A stretch of 64,000 nt of DNA from positions 62,001 through 126,000 of the forward strand of contig NZ_WHOB01000023.1 of assembly GCF_013141775.1 (NCBI RefSeq), in the 5' to 3' direction. The notes under the pieces are model-generated. The model was not told the origin of the DNA. It saw only the letters and a list, made by a program, of their open reading frames with translations, and searched no databases. The DNA is from Paenibacillus phytohabitans (lineage in GTDB: Bacteria > Bacillota > Bacilli > Paenibacillales > Paenibacillaceae). Shown piece after piece: positions 26,401 through 36,104 of the stretch; positions within the stretch are counted from its first letter, which is position 1; each line of letters starts with the position of its first letter. A program made the position numbers and the translations under genes.

Positions 26401-28245
26401 AGTAATATTCACGGCGACATCAAGCAAGGAAATCCTATTAATTTTGATAAAACAGCTGCATATCTAAAGGCGTTATCAGTTCATCTGAACACACTTTCTC
26501 CAGCGGTAAGCACTAAGCCTGTGAACGGCCTGCTTGTATTCGACGGCCAACGTGCCGATTATAACGTTTTCAAAGTAAGTGCTGATGATATTAAGCCTGG
26601 AGGAATGAAGTTTAATATTCCCAAAAACTCAATTGCCATAGTTAATATCATCGGGGATAGTCCACAATTCACCAATATCTGGTACAATTTTGGCGAAACT
26701 GATTCAAGTCATATTCTTTACAATTTCCCAAATGCAAGCACATTAAGAACTGAGGGCACTTTTTATGGAAACTTCCTTGCACCGTTAGCTGTTATGCGCT
26801 CTGACAGCACGAACATAACCGGTTCAATTATCGTGGAATCGTTCAGTGTTCCTGGTACACTAGGTGGTTCAATGAACGCTCATCTTGCAACACTAAAAGG
26901 AACCCTTCCTTTACCAGCCGCCACCGCAGTCCCAACGGCAGTCCCTACAGCGACGTCTACTCCGGTAGCTACCGCAACAGCTACGCCTGCACCTACTACT
27001 GCTGTCGCAACACCAACGGTTACACCGGCTCCATTAATAAGTGTGACCCTGACGTTCACTAGGGTTGATCTCGAAGTGATTATTGAAATCACTTCAATAA
27101 CTGTACGGGATGAAACTATATTAGTTGACAGCCCGTTATCACTCCAATCTTTAGTGACGGCGATAGAGCCACCGGATGTAGAGGAAAAGAACAAAAAGCT
27201 CCTGTGGACAATCGTCAACGGCAGCAATATCATCGAATTCACAAGTGATGGTGTGATTAAAGGAATAGCTGTCGGGCAGGCAAAAGTCACAGCTACGGCC
27301 CAAGATGGAAGCAATGTTATCAGCAATACAGCAACAATTACTGTAGATCCCCTTACTCCTCCTGAGCCAATACGCGAGATAACACTAACAGGAGATAAGT
27401 CGGGAACTGTCAATTCTTCTATAGACCTCACTGCTTCATATATCAGCCAACCGGTTGAGACGGGGATTAACTATAGCTGGACTGTTACAGATGCTGGAGA
27501 GAACGTGGTTAATAATTACCTGACAACGACGGGTCCCTCTTCACCTATTGGAGTTTTCAATGCGTCTCAAAGTGGGAAATACACCATCACCGTAACTGCA
27601 TACAGCAATAGTAATACGGCTGGTACTCCTGCCTCTAAAATAGTTACCATCACCAACCCTTTAACAGACTTTACCATTGAAGGTGCCGGCAGTGTATTTG
27701 TAGGTAAATCCATTGAACTGAACTTAAAGAATTTCACGCCTGATAATGCGGATGACCGCAAAGTTAACGATTGGATCCTGGAGGCCGATGGTAGACAATA
27801 TGCAACCCTTACTAAAGCTGCCAACGATAAGACCAAGTATATTCTCACCGGCAACAGTCCGAAGGATAACATTACTGTTTCTGTTACAGCAGGAGGCGTC
27901 ACCAGGACCAAGTCAATTAAGATTGAAACACTGGCTCTTACTGATATGCAGTTCACCGGTACTATAGTGGAAATGAACGTCGGAGATTTCAGGTATCTAG
28001 ACCAGCTTCTCTGGTTTTCCCCTAGAGAAATTGTTCTGGAGGATGTACGAGATCAATTGAACTGGGAAAGCACCTTCTCAGGTATTGCTTCCTTCCAAAC
28101 TCCGGTGGACTCAAGCAACCGAGGGAAAATTCATGCCCACAAAAGCGGAAGTGCATTGGTAACTGTTCAATATGCCAATAACCCATTAATCAAAGCAACT
28201 ATTCTTGTCAAAGTAAACCCTCTTGATACGGATGACCGTTATTAA
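23431..28245 (+). CDS. Large secreted multidomain surface protein (DUF5057-like, choice-of-anchor A, Ig-like)
   Basis: The 1604-residue protein has an N-terminal signal/anchor (about 8-28). A large region to about 600 resembles DUF5057, followed by Ig-like segments to about 850. A Thr/Pro/Ala-rich linker (about 854-890) leads to a choice-of-anchor-A type domain (about 890-1155; GDFNIFALKNIDISIGNLNVDGN, later ILYNFPNASTLRTEGTFYGNFLAP). A second such linker (about 1163-1200) leads to a Big_2-like domain and further Ig-like modules. No LPXTG, SLH or C-terminal membrane anchor is present. It lies on the opposite strand between the two halves of the pilus locus, suggesting a pilus-linked adhesin, which is inference. 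Confidence 0.75.
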   Translation: MKVLKRKRLLLMLSLPLVLIMAGIVWSMVSKIDAGPASYPIRLLEVTEDGASQLSSLKTGLTDFTVVTMSMKRFVALRDDLDGQYDGIYIGKGTYSPVTLGNLKDTDPSVRSKAMNTSAVQNDITRLRADDITKLFIDKGLYVIFHEQTFLNQEKSGASKGILYEAFNPLRSSSAKKSNVLFLNDNGLTDFFNGLKTDSSILKQRPQLEITNSSEIQNYVPASTDGKIYVPGDKLKFNFSVGNTIDLENHPLTAKLYINLDKSIAMSEQQVVTSVKVNKANGTLEYTLPRTFSGLLYWKLEISNPTSTLQLKDFERGSIRYRNEKTVVKVLQVTPAGTGTIPESSLKKTVNMNQDYLASTDYSLDITVMTMDEFNSYVENTYTKTQNYGLNGVYDMLLFGFRDEYYLKAIMKTISIEAVKNFIGISHQSVMFTHDTVINLYGGNTWVNNFKEITGQKDPVVNLGHNALNPSTKVKPVNDGLLMQYPFYLSQQNSDGAQTSIDVPKVAKTHNQYFTLDLEDPTVVPWYNIISESSDKDQRTPDDSWNHYYTYSKGNVTYSGTGHLFGSGLSSSEAVFPVWEQKLFVNSMYRAFMGSNHAPKITVYAPDSGTVIPSYQDKLTVSYSVADLDLKDRSVTTSLKFIVNGTEMTSPDYIIKDRRVGSEETITQTFRNPLSESGDIQIVITAKDDQGASASPVTIPLTVKKVDSSLSISRSQSATKIGRDKTVTIDYSITPKTLPLTEVQPPHQGKDNLVISNLRYEETFAPNLEISEKTLPQGFTRTGSLTEGYTITATFDDIKFLLTTVDGIKYYKPINPNSTVDPLIYKFTLSFIPKAAQKYVLDNSSITFDEIHAVAAPVTTATATASPTAVPTVAATATPTPIPTPVPTVDAFDPSLSTTGSTLGLAGDFNIFALKNIDISIGNLNVDGNVAAGWDITMGNRSGGVVIKPKGIMIAGQDFTYNSNSGSDTGIEINADITYGRNFNNNVRSLSNIHGDIKQGNPINFDKTAAYLKALSVHLNTLSPAVSTKPVNGLLVFDGQRADYNVFKVSADDIKPGGMKFNIPKNSIAIVNIIGDSPQFTNIWYNFGETDSSHILYNFPNASTLRTEGTFYGNFLAPLAVMRSDSTNITGSIIVESFSVPGTLGGSMNAHLATLKGTLPLPAATAVPTAVPTATSTPVATATATPAPTTAVATPTVTPAPLISVTLTFTRVDLEVIIEITSITVRDETILVDSPLSLQSLVTAIEPPDVEEKNKKLLWTIVNGSNIIEFTSDGVIKGIAVGQAKVTATAQDGSNVISNTATITVDPLTPPEPIREITLTGDKSGTVNSSIDLTASYISQPVETGINYSWTVTDAGENVVNNYLTTTGPSSPIGVFNASQSGKYTITVTAYSNSNTAGTPASKIVTITNPLTDFTIEGAGSVFVGKSIELNLKNFTPDNADDRKVNDWILEADGRQYATLTKAANDKTKYILTGNSPKDNITVSVTAGGVTRTKSIKIETLALTDMQFTGTIVEMNVGDFRYLDQLLWFSPREIVLEDVRDQLNWESTFSGIASFQTPVDSSNRGKIHAHKSGSALVTVQYANNPLIKATILVKVNPLDTDDRY

Positions 28246-28257
28246 AGAAATCTAAAC

Positions 28258-28308
28258 TAAAAGGAGCCATTTTGCGCAGTTGATACTGCCGCGAAATGGC
28301 TCCTTTTT
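28258..28308. terminator. Bidirectional terminator between converging genes
   Basis: Long stem (28260-28273 with 28293-28306) flanked by A-rich and T-rich runs, serving the plus-strand surface protein gene and the minus-strand pilX-like gene. It lies 13-15 nt from each stop codon. Confidence 0.88.
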
Positions 28309-28320
28309 TATTGCAGCTCT

Positions 28321-30201
28321 TCAGTTCACCAGTTGCATAGGTCCGACATTTACATTAACGGTTTGTACTCTGGGTAAGCTGGACTGCTGATTCTCATAAA
28401 TATCCGGTTTATAATCAATTACAAAACGTTCAGGCGCAGGTGTCTGTGAAATGACAAGGCCCCCGCCTGTAAGTGGATCAGGCTCTACAACTTTCCCCGT
28501 GACTGCATTAACTGTCAGGTTGCCTTTGGCGAAAAACCCGCCTATCAGGTGGAACATAGAACCTACGCCATACAATTCTCCGCTGGAGTCTGTGTAGAAA
28601 AAAGCTTCCATCGTTTCTTCTACGCTTGGTTCGTTTACAGCAAAGGCATGCAGGCGGTTTATAAGCACTTTCCCTTTGGAGATCAGTACCAGTTCTTTAG
28701 TCTCCTCATTATTCGATCCGTTACTGCTTCGTATGCCCTTTATGTTGGCATCTTCTACAGTCGTCTCCCCCAACACCAGCATCGTCGAATCGAATTCAAC
28801 ATTCCCTTTGATTTTCACATTACCTGTAACTAATATATTGCCCCGGACCGGTAAAAAATCCGCTGTAAAGTTATTAATCTCCAAATTCCCGGCTACTATG
28901 AACCAGCGTGGCAACTCTCCGCTTTTGGGGTCATTTTGAGTAGACGTTTCCGGCGGATAGAACAGTTTCTTATAGGCCAAACCATCAACGACCAAATTCC
29001 CATTAAAGATCATAGTAGAATCCAGAGTCTCCAACTGCTGGAGTTTCATATTGTAATCATTCAAATCCTTTTCGTACTGCTCAACGACAGCTTCCTCAGC
29101 ATCCGGAAGTACCTTGACCGGAGCTACCGGCATTCCTTGAATATGTGTAACTTCAGGACGGGCAACGATCCATGAGTTAAGGTTTGCAATGCCCAGCTTA
29201 TATTGCGTACGCATGCTGTTTCTTAATGTTTTTTGAGCAGCCTCATCTTTTGAGAGGGTTAGGCCCTGTGCCAGCTTATCGAAGAACGACTCCTCTACGT
29301 TGATCTGGACAAATTTGTTCTTCTCTTTAATTTTGATATTAGACGAATTCACATGCAGGATCTTATTTAAAATGTCATTCCTTTCGTTCTCCGTCTCAGG
29401 AAGAGAGGTCATATCGCTTTCTTGATCTTCGGAAGTAACCGGCTGAGATCTCTCCTTGTATTTAATACTGCTTATTGACTGGACATGTACCTCACCCAAA
29501 GCCGATCCATCAGCATTACTGGTGATCCTAGGGAAACCCTTGGTGACCTCAGGATATCGCCTTCCCAAATATGTATACCAAGGTGTATTGGTTACTAGCA
29601 GCTTCTCCCCCGCATATACATTGCCTTTGAGGATAGGCGATCCATTAAGTCTAAGCGTCTTTTGTGAACCGAACACATACTTAAGGAAGTCCGGATAGCT
29701 GTCTATAATAACCTGCTGCCTCAATGTCCGCTCCACCCCGTTAACCACAGCCTTGGAACTAATAGTAATCGTATATTTAATGGACTGTTTTCCTACCTGT
29801 TTGTTCTTAGTATCATCGTATTCAATACCATCAACCGAACCGCTACTGGTAGACTGCAATTCCGTAGCTACTTTCAGGCTCGATTTATTGTCATCCAATT
29901 TCCCGAGAATATCTCCCAAGCTTTGCGGATCAATATCCTCCAGCTTGAGTCCCTGCAGCTCAGATTGGATGTAGGCAGCAGCTTCATTAAGTCCCTTCTG
30001 GGCAAGATGCAGCGACTGCACATCATTCTCCCTCGTCTCACTTCGCTGGGCTCCCCCAACTGTTGCACCAAGAACCGCCAAACCAAGGATTGTAAGGAGC
30101 AGCACCACGAACATGACCAGTACAAGAGCAGAACCGCGTTCCGACTCTATTTTGGCGACAAACCGAGACAAGCTGCCATTTTTCTTTTTGCTAAATTCCA
30201 T
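28321..30201 (-). CDS. PilX-like large minor pilin or pilus-associated protein
   Basis: A 626-residue protein with a basic start and the PilX-type N-terminus ERGSALVLVMFVVLLLTILG (about 22-41). This lacks the usual Glu at +5 of pilins. The long body includes a coiled stretch (about 55-100) and, from about 390 to 520, repeated short beta motifs (GNLVVDG, GNLEINN, GNILVTGNVKIKGNVEF) that look like a beta-solenoid. PilX N-terminal proteins are minor pilins; this one is several times longer than typical. It is the third gene after pilV and pilW in a minus-strand operon. Confidence 0.75.
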   Translation of the reverse strand: MEFSKKKNGSLSRFVAKIESERGSALVLVMFVVLLLTILGLAVLGATVGGAQRSETRENDVQSLHLAQKGLNEAAAYIQSELQGLKLEDIDPQSLGDILGKLDDNKSSLKVATELQSTSSGSVDGIEYDDTKNKQVGKQSIKYTITISSKAVVNGVERTLRQQVIIDSYPDFLKYVFGSQKTLRLNGSPILKGNVYAGEKLLVTNTPWYTYLGRRYPEVTKGFPRITSNADGSALGEVHVQSISSIKYKERSQPVTSEDQESDMTSLPETENERNDILNKILHVNSSNIKIKEKNKFVQINVEESFFDKLAQGLTLSKDEAAQKTLRNSMRTQYKLGIANLNSWIVARPEVTHIQGMPVAPVKVLPDAEEAVVEQYEKDLNDYNMKLQQLETLDSTMIFNGNLVVDGLAYKKLFYPPETSTQNDPKSGELPRWFIVAGNLEINNFTADFLPVRGNILVTGNVKIKGNVEFDSTMLVLGETTVEDANIKGIRSSNGSNNEETKELVLISKGKVLINRLHAFAVNEPSVEETMEAFFYTDSSGELYGVGSMFHLIGGFFAKGNLTVNAVTGKVVEPDPLTGGGLVISQTPAPERFVIDYKPDIYENQQSSLPRVQTVNVNVGPMQLVN

Positions 30202-30216
30202 TTCAGCCCACCGCCC

Positions 30217-30798
30217 CTAGAATCCGAATTTGCTCTCAAGATTGAGCTGCCGTGTATTGTCCCCGCGTTGTAAGACCAGTGAAAGATTAATATTCAACAA
30301 ACCACTCTCACATGGCTGTATTGTATTCGCACTGCATTCCAGAGTGATGGAGGAAGCTGGACCCAGCTTCGAATCAGTCGAAGTACGCGTATTGTAGGTA
30401 TCCGCTGGTACCGGAGTAGCTAGAGAATCTGCAGGATCTGGGGTTCCCGGGTTTGATGCAGGAATCTCGTTAATCACCAACTGTCCGCCCGCTATTCCAA
30501 TTTCCACCTCATCGGTTCCTCCATTGATATTGTCTCTCTGTAGAAATATAGTTTGATTCGTGCCTGAACGCACAGTACTTGGAGCAAAGGTATAGATTTC
30601 AGTAATAATAGCAGACATCAACAGGTCACTTTCATCCCTTAATGTATTCTCCATCGTAACTCTCTGATAACTCTGCACACCAAACATCATCACGCCATAG
30701 ATCAGTCCGGATACCAGGGAGAACAAAGAGAGCGCCGCAATAAGCTCAATAAGTGTGAAACCCTGTTCCCTGCGGAGAAGATCAACGAATTTTCTCAT
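30217..30798 (-). CDS. PilW-like minor pilin
   Basis: The 193-residue protein has a class III prepilin signal: basic leader [12 protein letters not shown], then FTLIELIAALSLFSLVSGLI with Glu at +5. The globular part includes a Pro/Ala/Thr-rich loop and a terminal Cys pair (CSANTIQPCES). The ATG at 30798 has GGAGGGG 10 nt upstream; the frame is open to 30843. It overlaps the upstream minor pilin gene by 17 nt. Confidence 0.85.
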   Translation of the reverse strand: MRKFVDLLRREQGFTLIELIAALSLFSLVSGLIYGVMMFGVQSYQRVTMENTLRDESDLLMSAIITEIYTFAPSTVRSGTNQTIFLQRDNINGGTDEVEIGIAGGQLVINEIPASNPGTPDPADSLATPVPADTYNTRTSTDSKLGPASSITLECSANTIQPCESGLLNINLSLVLQRGDNTRQLNLESKFGF

Positions 30799-31384
30799 CG
30801 GTAATATACCCCTCCACAACTGTCTCCTTGACATTAGTCCCACCCTTGCCTGAATCCTTTACTTTAATTCGAACCGGCAAAAGAAACTCCGCAGTGGCTT
30901 GTTCAACCGGATCGGAGGAGCCGATCATCCCTTGATGCAAGGACGACTGATATTCAATATCTATATGATAATTGACGTTATTTATAGTAGGATTCAGTAC
31001 CTTCGCCAAAGTGGTCACATCACTAACCGCAGTACTATAGACACTGCAGCTTACAGTGGGTGTCAACGGCACACAGCCAGCAGCTTGAATCGCCGGATGT
31101 CCTATGATCTGAGGTTGGGCTCCTGATCCGGGCTTCCCTCTGAAATAAAGCTCAAGCTTCTCAAAATCCTGCTTCTCCATATAAAACAGCGCATTACGCG
31201 CCAGATTGACCATGATCGTCTTATTCTGGTTCGATTTCGAATAGGACAGCGCATTGGTGAAGTAGGAGGTTAGCACCAGAGAAACTATCGACAAAATCAC
31301 GATGGCTGCCAGCACCTCAATCAGCGTAAATCCCTCTTCCCTGCCCCGCTCACGGTTTCGGTTCCACTTGTCTCTCCAAGACAT
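30782..31384 (-). CDS. PilV/GspI-like minor pilin
   Basis: A 200-residue protein with a basic leader ending GREEG and the segment [20 protein letters not shown] (Glu at +5), typical of type II/IV minor pseudopilins. Two Cys (in [15 protein letters not shown]) may form a disulfide. GGGAG lies 8 nt before the ATG. It is the first gene of the pilV-pilW-pilX-like operon, probably a tip-initiating minor pilin complex. Confidence 0.88.
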   Translation of the reverse strand: MSWRDKWNRNRERGREEGFTLIEVLAAIVILSIVSLVLTSYFTNALSYSKSNQNKTIMVNLARNALFYMEKQDFEKLELYFRGKPGSGAQPQIIGHPAIQAAGCVPLTPTVSCSVYSTAVSDVTTLAKVLNPTINNVNYHIDIEYQSSLHQGMIGSSDPVEQATAEFLLPVRIKVKDSGKGGTNVKETVVEGYITDEKIR

Positions 31385-31589
31385 CCTGTTCGCTCCCTAT
31401 GCTCTATTGGATTCAATCATCGGTCTTGAGTCCTGCACCTTTTCCGTTTCTCTGAATCTTTCTACCTACTTCCATTATATTCTTTCAACTCCGGCACCAG
31501 CAATGCTTGCAAGGAATAAATCTAGAGATTTCTACAATTTATATCGTTTAGCGGCTGTGCTATTATTTGGGCTGAAAGGGGATATGCAA

Positions 31590-32393
31590 ATGGCTTTAAT
31601 CGAATGCAAGTTTTATTCGGAAGTGCTGGGGCTGAACACCTCGATGACCGTGATTCTGCCGCAGCAGACCACTACACAGATCGGAATGAGCAACGTGTCA
31701 CGGGGGAATCTTCACCCTACGCTATACTTGCTGCACGGCTTATCTGATGATGATTCGATCTGGCTGCGCCGGACCTCGATAGAGCGTTATGTAGCACAGA
31801 TGGGCATTGCCGTTGTTATGCCTCAGGTCCACCGCAGCTTCTACACGGACATGGCGGCAGGCGGGCGGTATTGGACATTTATCAGTGAGGAGCTGCCGGC
31901 GCTGGCCCGTTCGTTCTTCCCGTTGTCAGCAAAACGCGAGGATAACTTCGTAGCCGGGCTGTCGATGGGCGGTTATGGAGCGATGAAGCTGGGGCTGCGC
32001 AAGCCGGAAGACTGGGCTGCTGCCGCGAGTCTGTCGGGTGCGCTGGATATGGCACATAATTTCTTGAACGGGGAAGATCCCGCGCAGAAGACTAAAGAAT
32101 ATGTGCAGATTTATGGAGACAAGGACATTGCCGGCACATCTGAAGACCTGCTGTGGTTATTGAAGGAAGTGGACCGCTCCAAAGGGCCGAAGCCCCTTCT
32201 CTATCAGTGCTGCGGCACCGAAGATTTCCTCTATGAGGACAATCAGACGTTCCGTAAGGCCTGCTCCAAGACCAAGCTGTCACTGACTTACGAGGAAGGG
32301 CCGGGCGAGCATGAATGGGGATATTGGGATACCAAGATCCGTGATGTACTGAACTGGCTGCCACTGGGCAAAGTAAAGTCCGCTGACTTGTAA
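31590..32393 (+). CDS. FrmB/EstA-type serine esterase
   Basis: The 267-residue alpha/beta hydrolase (PF00756 type) has the nucleophile elbow GLSMGGYG, an Asp in GTEDFLY and His in GEHEWGYW, so a full triad is visible. Relatives act as tributyrin or S-formylglutathione esterases; the substrate here is unknown. There is no signal peptide. The ATG at 31590 has AAAGGGG 8 nt upstream; the longer frame to 31302 overlaps the pilV gene antisense and is rejected. Monocistronic, ended by a strong terminator. Confidence 0.85.
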   Translation: MALIECKFYSEVLGLNTSMTVILPQQTTTQIGMSNVSRGNLHPTLYLLHGLSDDDSIWLRRTSIERYVAQMGIAVVMPQVHRSFYTDMAAGGRYWTFISEELPALARSFFPLSAKREDNFVAGLSMGGYGAMKLGLRKPEDWAAAASLSGALDMAHNFLNGEDPAQKTKEYVQIYGDKDIAGTSEDLLWLLKEVDRSKGPKPLLYQCCGTEDFLYEDNQTFRKACSKTKLSLTYEEGPGEHEWGYWDTKIRDVLNWLPLGKVKSADL

Positions 32394-32436
32394 GCGGGTA
32401 CCCGCCACGCAAGTGAATTATAACTTTATTCCCTGC

Positions 32437-32489
32437 AAAAAAAGACTGTCCTCCCGCATCCTATCGATGCGGTAGAGGACAGTCTTTTT
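32437..32489. terminator. Bidirectional terminator between esterase and argH
   Basis: Very long stem: A-run plus AGACTGTCCTC pairs with GAGGACAGTCT plus T-run, with an inner CCGCATC/GATGCGG arm. It separates the plus-strand esterase from the converging argH. Confidence 0.9.
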
Positions 32490-32628
32490 GAAAAGATAAG
32501 AATTTATATGCTTTGCACAATAAATGCTCCTTATCTTTCTCGCTGAAACGATACCGTCCTTATTAAAGGACAGCACAGCCGTTTCCACTTGTTGATTCAG
32601 TTATATCCGCTGCCAGCTTAGCTGCTTC

Positions 32629-34044
32629 TTATTGTGCAGCATTCCCATGCTGCACAACCCATTCATTGGCGGCCAGCAGAGCCGCCTCGGCCCGTTCAAT
32701 GGCTGCCTGCACCTGAACAGTAGCTGTGCCGCCGTATACGTTACGGGCGTTCACAACCGCCTCCGGCTGCAATACACCGTAGATCTGGTCATCGAACAGC
32801 GGCGAGAACTGCTTGAATTCCTCCAGCGTCAGATCCAGCAGGAATTTGCCTTCGTTAATGCAGTACAATACCGTCTTGCCGATAACTTCATGCGCCTGAC
32901 GGAAAGGCAAACCCTTGCCCACCAGGAAGTCAGCGATATCGGTCGCGTTAGAGAAATCGGTATTCACGGCTTCGCGCATCCGCGCCTTGTTCACCTTCAT
33001 CGTGGAGATCATCGGCGCGAACAGCTGCAGCGCTCCTGTCAGCGTGGCAACCGTATCGAACATGCCTTCCTTGTCTTCCTGCATATCCTTGTTGTAGGCC
33101 AGCGGCAGCGATTTGAGCACGGTCAGCAGTCCGATCAGGTTGCCGTAGACACGGCCTGTCTTGCCGCGCACAAGCTCCGGCACATCCGGGTTCTTCTTCT
33201 GCGGCATGATGCTGCTGCCGGTGCAGAAGGCATCGTCCAGCTCTACGAAGCTGAACTCCGTGCTGCTCCACAGCACCAGCTCTTCGCTGAGCCGGGACAG
33301 GTGAGTCATCACCAGCGCTGCGTTGGCCAGGAACTCAACGATGAAGTCTCGGTCGCTGACGGCGTCCAGGCTGTTCTCATAGACGCTGTCGAAGCCCAGC
33401 TGCTCTGCCACGAAGTGGCGGTCAATCGGGAACGTCGTTCCCGCCAGCGCCCCTGCACCCAGCGGCAGCACGTTGATCCGCTTGTAGCTGTCGGTCAGGC
33501 GCTCCGCATCGCGGCGGAACATGGATACATAAGCCAGCAGATGATGCGCGAACAGAATTGGCTGAGCGCGCTGCAGATGGGTGTAGCCCGGAACAATGGT
33601 CTCCACATTGTCCTTGGCTTGCCCGATCAGCGCTTCCTGCAGCTCATGCAGGAGAGCCACCAGCTCTACTACACGGTTACGCAAGTAGAGATGCATATCC
33701 GTCGCTACCTGATCGTTACGGCTGCGGCCGGTGTGCAGCTTGCCGCCGACCGGACCGATCTCTTCGATCAGATTCTTTTCAATATTCATATGAATATCTT
33801 CATCGGCTACGGAGAACACAATCTCTCCCGCACGCACCTTATCCAGTACCTTATTCAGTCCGTTCTTGATCGTCTCCACATCATTTTGCGGCAGAATCCC
33901 GCATTTGCCCAGCATCGTGACATGCGCCAGACTGCCCTGCACATCCTCTTCTGCAAGTGCCTTATCGAATCCGATGGAAGCCGTATACTCCTCCACCAGC
34001 TTGTTCGTTCCCTTGGTAAAACGTCCGCCCCACAGCTTGCTCAC
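32629..34044 (-). CDS. argH: Argininosuccinate lyase
   Basis: A 471-residue enzyme of the fumarase/aspartase superfamily with the signature [15 protein letters not shown] (catalytic Ser loop) and [12 protein letters not shown]. It splits argininosuccinate into arginine and fumarate. It lies 137 bp downstream of argG on the same strand; a hairpin (34071-34110) lies between them. Length is normal for the family. Confidence 0.97.
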   Translation of the reverse strand: MSKLWGGRFTKGTNKLVEEYTASIGFDKALAEEDVQGSLAHVTMLGKCGILPQNDVETIKNGLNKVLDKVRAGEIVFSVADEDIHMNIEKNLIEEIGPVGGKLHTGRSRNDQVATDMHLYLRNRVVELVALLHELQEALIGQAKDNVETIVPGYTHLQRAQPILFAHHLLAYVSMFRRDAERLTDSYKRINVLPLGAGALAGTTFPIDRHFVAEQLGFDSVYENSLDAVSDRDFIVEFLANAALVMTHLSRLSEELVLWSSTEFSFVELDDAFCTGSSIMPQKKNPDVPELVRGKTGRVYGNLIGLLTVLKSLPLAYNKDMQEDKEGMFDTVATLTGALQLFAPMISTMKVNKARMREAVNTDFSNATDIADFLVGKGLPFRQAHEVIGKTVLYCINEGKFLLDLTLEEFKQFSPLFDDQIYGVLQPEAVVNARNVYGGTATVQVQAAIERAEAALLAANEWVVQHGNAAQ

Positions 34045-34070
34045 CTGTTGTTTCCTCCTCGATTGACGTT

Positions 34071-34110
34071 AGAAGGGCCGCCCCTGTCCGGATGGGAGGA
34101 ACGGCCTTCT
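34071..34110 (-). other. Hairpin between argG and argH
   Basis: AGAAGG(G)CCG pairs with CGGCCTTCT around a 21-nt loop. There is no T-run on the minus strand, so it may stabilise or process the argGH transcript rather than terminate it. Confidence 0.4.
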
Positions 34111-34181
34111 TCTGTCCGCTTATATTGTGTGATACTTTATAAATTCTTATATTTTGAAAAACCGCTAAGAGCTACATGCTG

Positions 34182-35417
34182 CTACTTGTTGGACTCTGCT
34201 ACGCCAGCCGATACCTTTAGGCGCAGAGCGTTCAGACGGATGAAGCCAGTGGCATCTCCCTGATCATATGCCTGTGTAGGATCTGCTTCCATAGTAGCGA
34301 TATCCGGGTTGTACAGGCTGACCGGACTCTTCACACCGGCCCCAATGATATTGCCCTTGTACAGCTTGACGCGTACAGTACCGGTTACGTTCTTCTGGCT
34401 TTCCTTCACCAGAGCCTGCAAGGCAAGCCGTTCAGGAGCGAACCAGAAGCCATTATACACAAGCGTGCTGTAACGGGTGATCAGACTGTCGCGCAGGTTC
34501 ATGACTTCACGGTCCATGGTGATCGACTCCATTTTGCGGTGAGCGGTGAACAGGATCGTGCCGCCAGGTGTTTCGTACACGCCGCGGCTCTTCATGCCGA
34601 CAAAACGGTTCTCCACCATATCGACGCGTCCAATGCCATGCTTGCCGCCGAGCTCATTCAACTTCTCCATGACTTGCAGCGGCGATAACGGTTCGCCGTT
34701 CAGCGCTACACAGTCGCCCTTCAGGAAGTCCAGCTCCAGATATTCCGCTTCATCCGGAGCATCTTCCGGCGCATTTGACAGCAGGAACATTTCTTTGTTC
34801 TCCGGTGCGCTTGGATCAAACCAAGGATCTTCCAGCACGCCGCTCTCATAGCTGATATGTAACAGGTTACGGTCCATCGAATACGGCTTCGCTGCTGATG
34901 CTTGTACCGGAATACCGTTGGCTTCAGCGTAAGCGATCATTTCCGCGCGTCCCGGGAACTGGTTACGGAACTCTTCAAGACGCCAAGGAGCAATCACTTT
35001 GATGCTTGGGGACAAGGCTGCGGCGTTCAATTCGAAACGCACCTGGTCATTCCCTTTGCCGGTTGCCCCGTGAGCAATAGCAGTTGCGCCTTCGGCGATG
35101 GCGATGTCCACCATACGCTTAGCAATCAGCGGACGGGCGATACTTGTGCCCAGCAGGTATTGGCCTTCATAAAGCGCACCCGACTGGAACATCGGGTAGA
35201 TGAAATCATTCGCGAATTCGTCGCGCAGATCATCAATGTAGACTTTGGAGGCACCGGTGGCAAGGGCTTTCTCCTCCAGGCCGTCCAGCTCTTCCTTTTG
35301 GCCGATATCGGCTGTAAAAGCAATAATCTCCGCGTCATAGGTTTCTTTCAGCCATTTCAGAATGACTGAGGTATCCAATCCGCCTGAATAGGCGAGGACG
35401 ATTTTTTCTTTTGCCAT
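34182..35417 (-). CDS. argG: Argininosuccinate synthase
   Basis: The 411-residue enzyme begins with the ATP-pyrophosphatase P-loop motif ([17 protein letters not shown]). It contains [13 protein letters not shown], which binds citrulline/aspartate in this family. It condenses citrulline with aspartate. First gene of an argG-argH pair; upstream lies a 687-bp non-coding region with repeats that separates it from argF. Confidence 0.97.
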   Translation of the reverse strand: MAKEKIVLAYSGGLDTSVILKWLKETYDAEIIAFTADIGQKEELDGLEEKALATGASKVYIDDLRDEFANDFIYPMFQSGALYEGQYLLGTSIARPLIAKRMVDIAIAEGATAIAHGATGKGNDQVRFELNAAALSPSIKVIAPWRLEEFRNQFPGRAEMIAYAEANGIPVQASAAKPYSMDRNLLHISYESGVLEDPWFDPSAPENKEMFLLSNAPEDAPDEAEYLELDFLKGDCVALNGEPLSPLQVMEKLNELGGKHGIGRVDMVENRFVGMKSRGVYETPGGTILFTAHRKMESITMDREVMNLRDSLITRYSTLVYNGFWFAPERLALQALVKESQKNVTGTVRVKLYKGNIIGAGVKSPVSLYNPDIATMEADPTQAYDQGDATGFIRLNALRLKVSAGVAESNK

Positions 35418-35488
35418 GGGGGTGCAACTTCCTTTCAGTATGGGGGGTGTTATAAGATCAACTGCAATCTCATAATCGGGTTCTGGAC

Positions 35489-35616
35489 GTCACTGCAGAG
35501 AATATTTGGACTTTCGGCCGCTGTTGTCTCCAGATATCTTTGAATATACCGCGTAGCGGCGGACAATATCCGGAGACAAAGGCGGACGCTAACGCTCCTA
35601 CAGTTCCAAAATTCCC
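35489..35616. repeat. Dispersed bipartite intergenic element, copy A
   Basis: Left end 35489-35523 and right end 35581-35616 match the corresponding ends of the copy at 44160-44325 (right ends 33 of 36 bases identical). The interior holds a 14-bp stem with one mismatch (35524-35537 with 35566-35579) and a small CCGC/GCGG hairpin. A solo left end occurs at 39386-39420. All three are in the same orientation. Confidence 0.85.
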
Positions 35617-35836
35617 TTTCGATCCTTCTCCCCCTCTTATTTCAATCCAGTTCATCTTATATAGGTTTGTATATAAGATAAGATCCAAACAGGATTACCC
35701 CTGTTTTACTCTACGATTCAAACAACTAACAGAACTTACATAGGCCTAGTAGAATGTCAGATTTAAACTAGAAAAACTACTTTGGTAATTGGCTGCTGAG
35801 GGTTTGCAGTAACCCGATTACGGTATATATGCAGGC

Positions 35837-36090
35837 TTAATTGTACTTTATACAACTAAATCGTCTGATTTCCAACCGATTATCCATTTAGTTGTATTTC
35901 GTACAATTAAACTGCCAGTTGTACGCGGTTTTCACCAATTCGGGCAGATTTAGTTGTACAGACTACAGTTATAAGAGGCAAGCCTCCCTTTTCGCTGTTT
36001 TTAATTGCACAGTATACAACTATCACTGAATTTCACTTGGATCTGAATACATCAATTGCTTCTTTGTTGTATTAAATTACTTCTTTAGTT
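35837..36090. repeat. Degenerate array of TTAGTTGTA-type modules
   Basis: About five diverged modules begin near 35837, 35887, 35949, 35999 and 36063, spaced 50-64 nt. Each starts with a small inverted repeat such as TTTAGTTGTA/TACAATTAAA (35887-35912). They occupy the AT-rich gap between argG and argF; no gene is seen in 35418-36104. The module core resembles the 52-nt repeats at 5960-6167. Confidence 0.7.
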
Positions 36091-36104
36091 CTGGTTGTAC
36101 TAGT

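Noticed and set aside
31302..31589. N-terminal extension of the esterase gene
   Set aside because: The upstream 96 codons run antisense to the pilV start, show no hydrolase features, and a good ribosome binding site marks the ATG at 31590.
32632..34263. A 543-codon open frame on the plus strand opposite argH and argG
   Set aside because: It lies wholly antisense to two well-supported arginine genes, has no ribosome binding site, and its composition mirrors the third-codon pattern of argH. Similar long antisense frames opposite argF (36141-37106) and argD (37202-38497) were rejected for the same reason.
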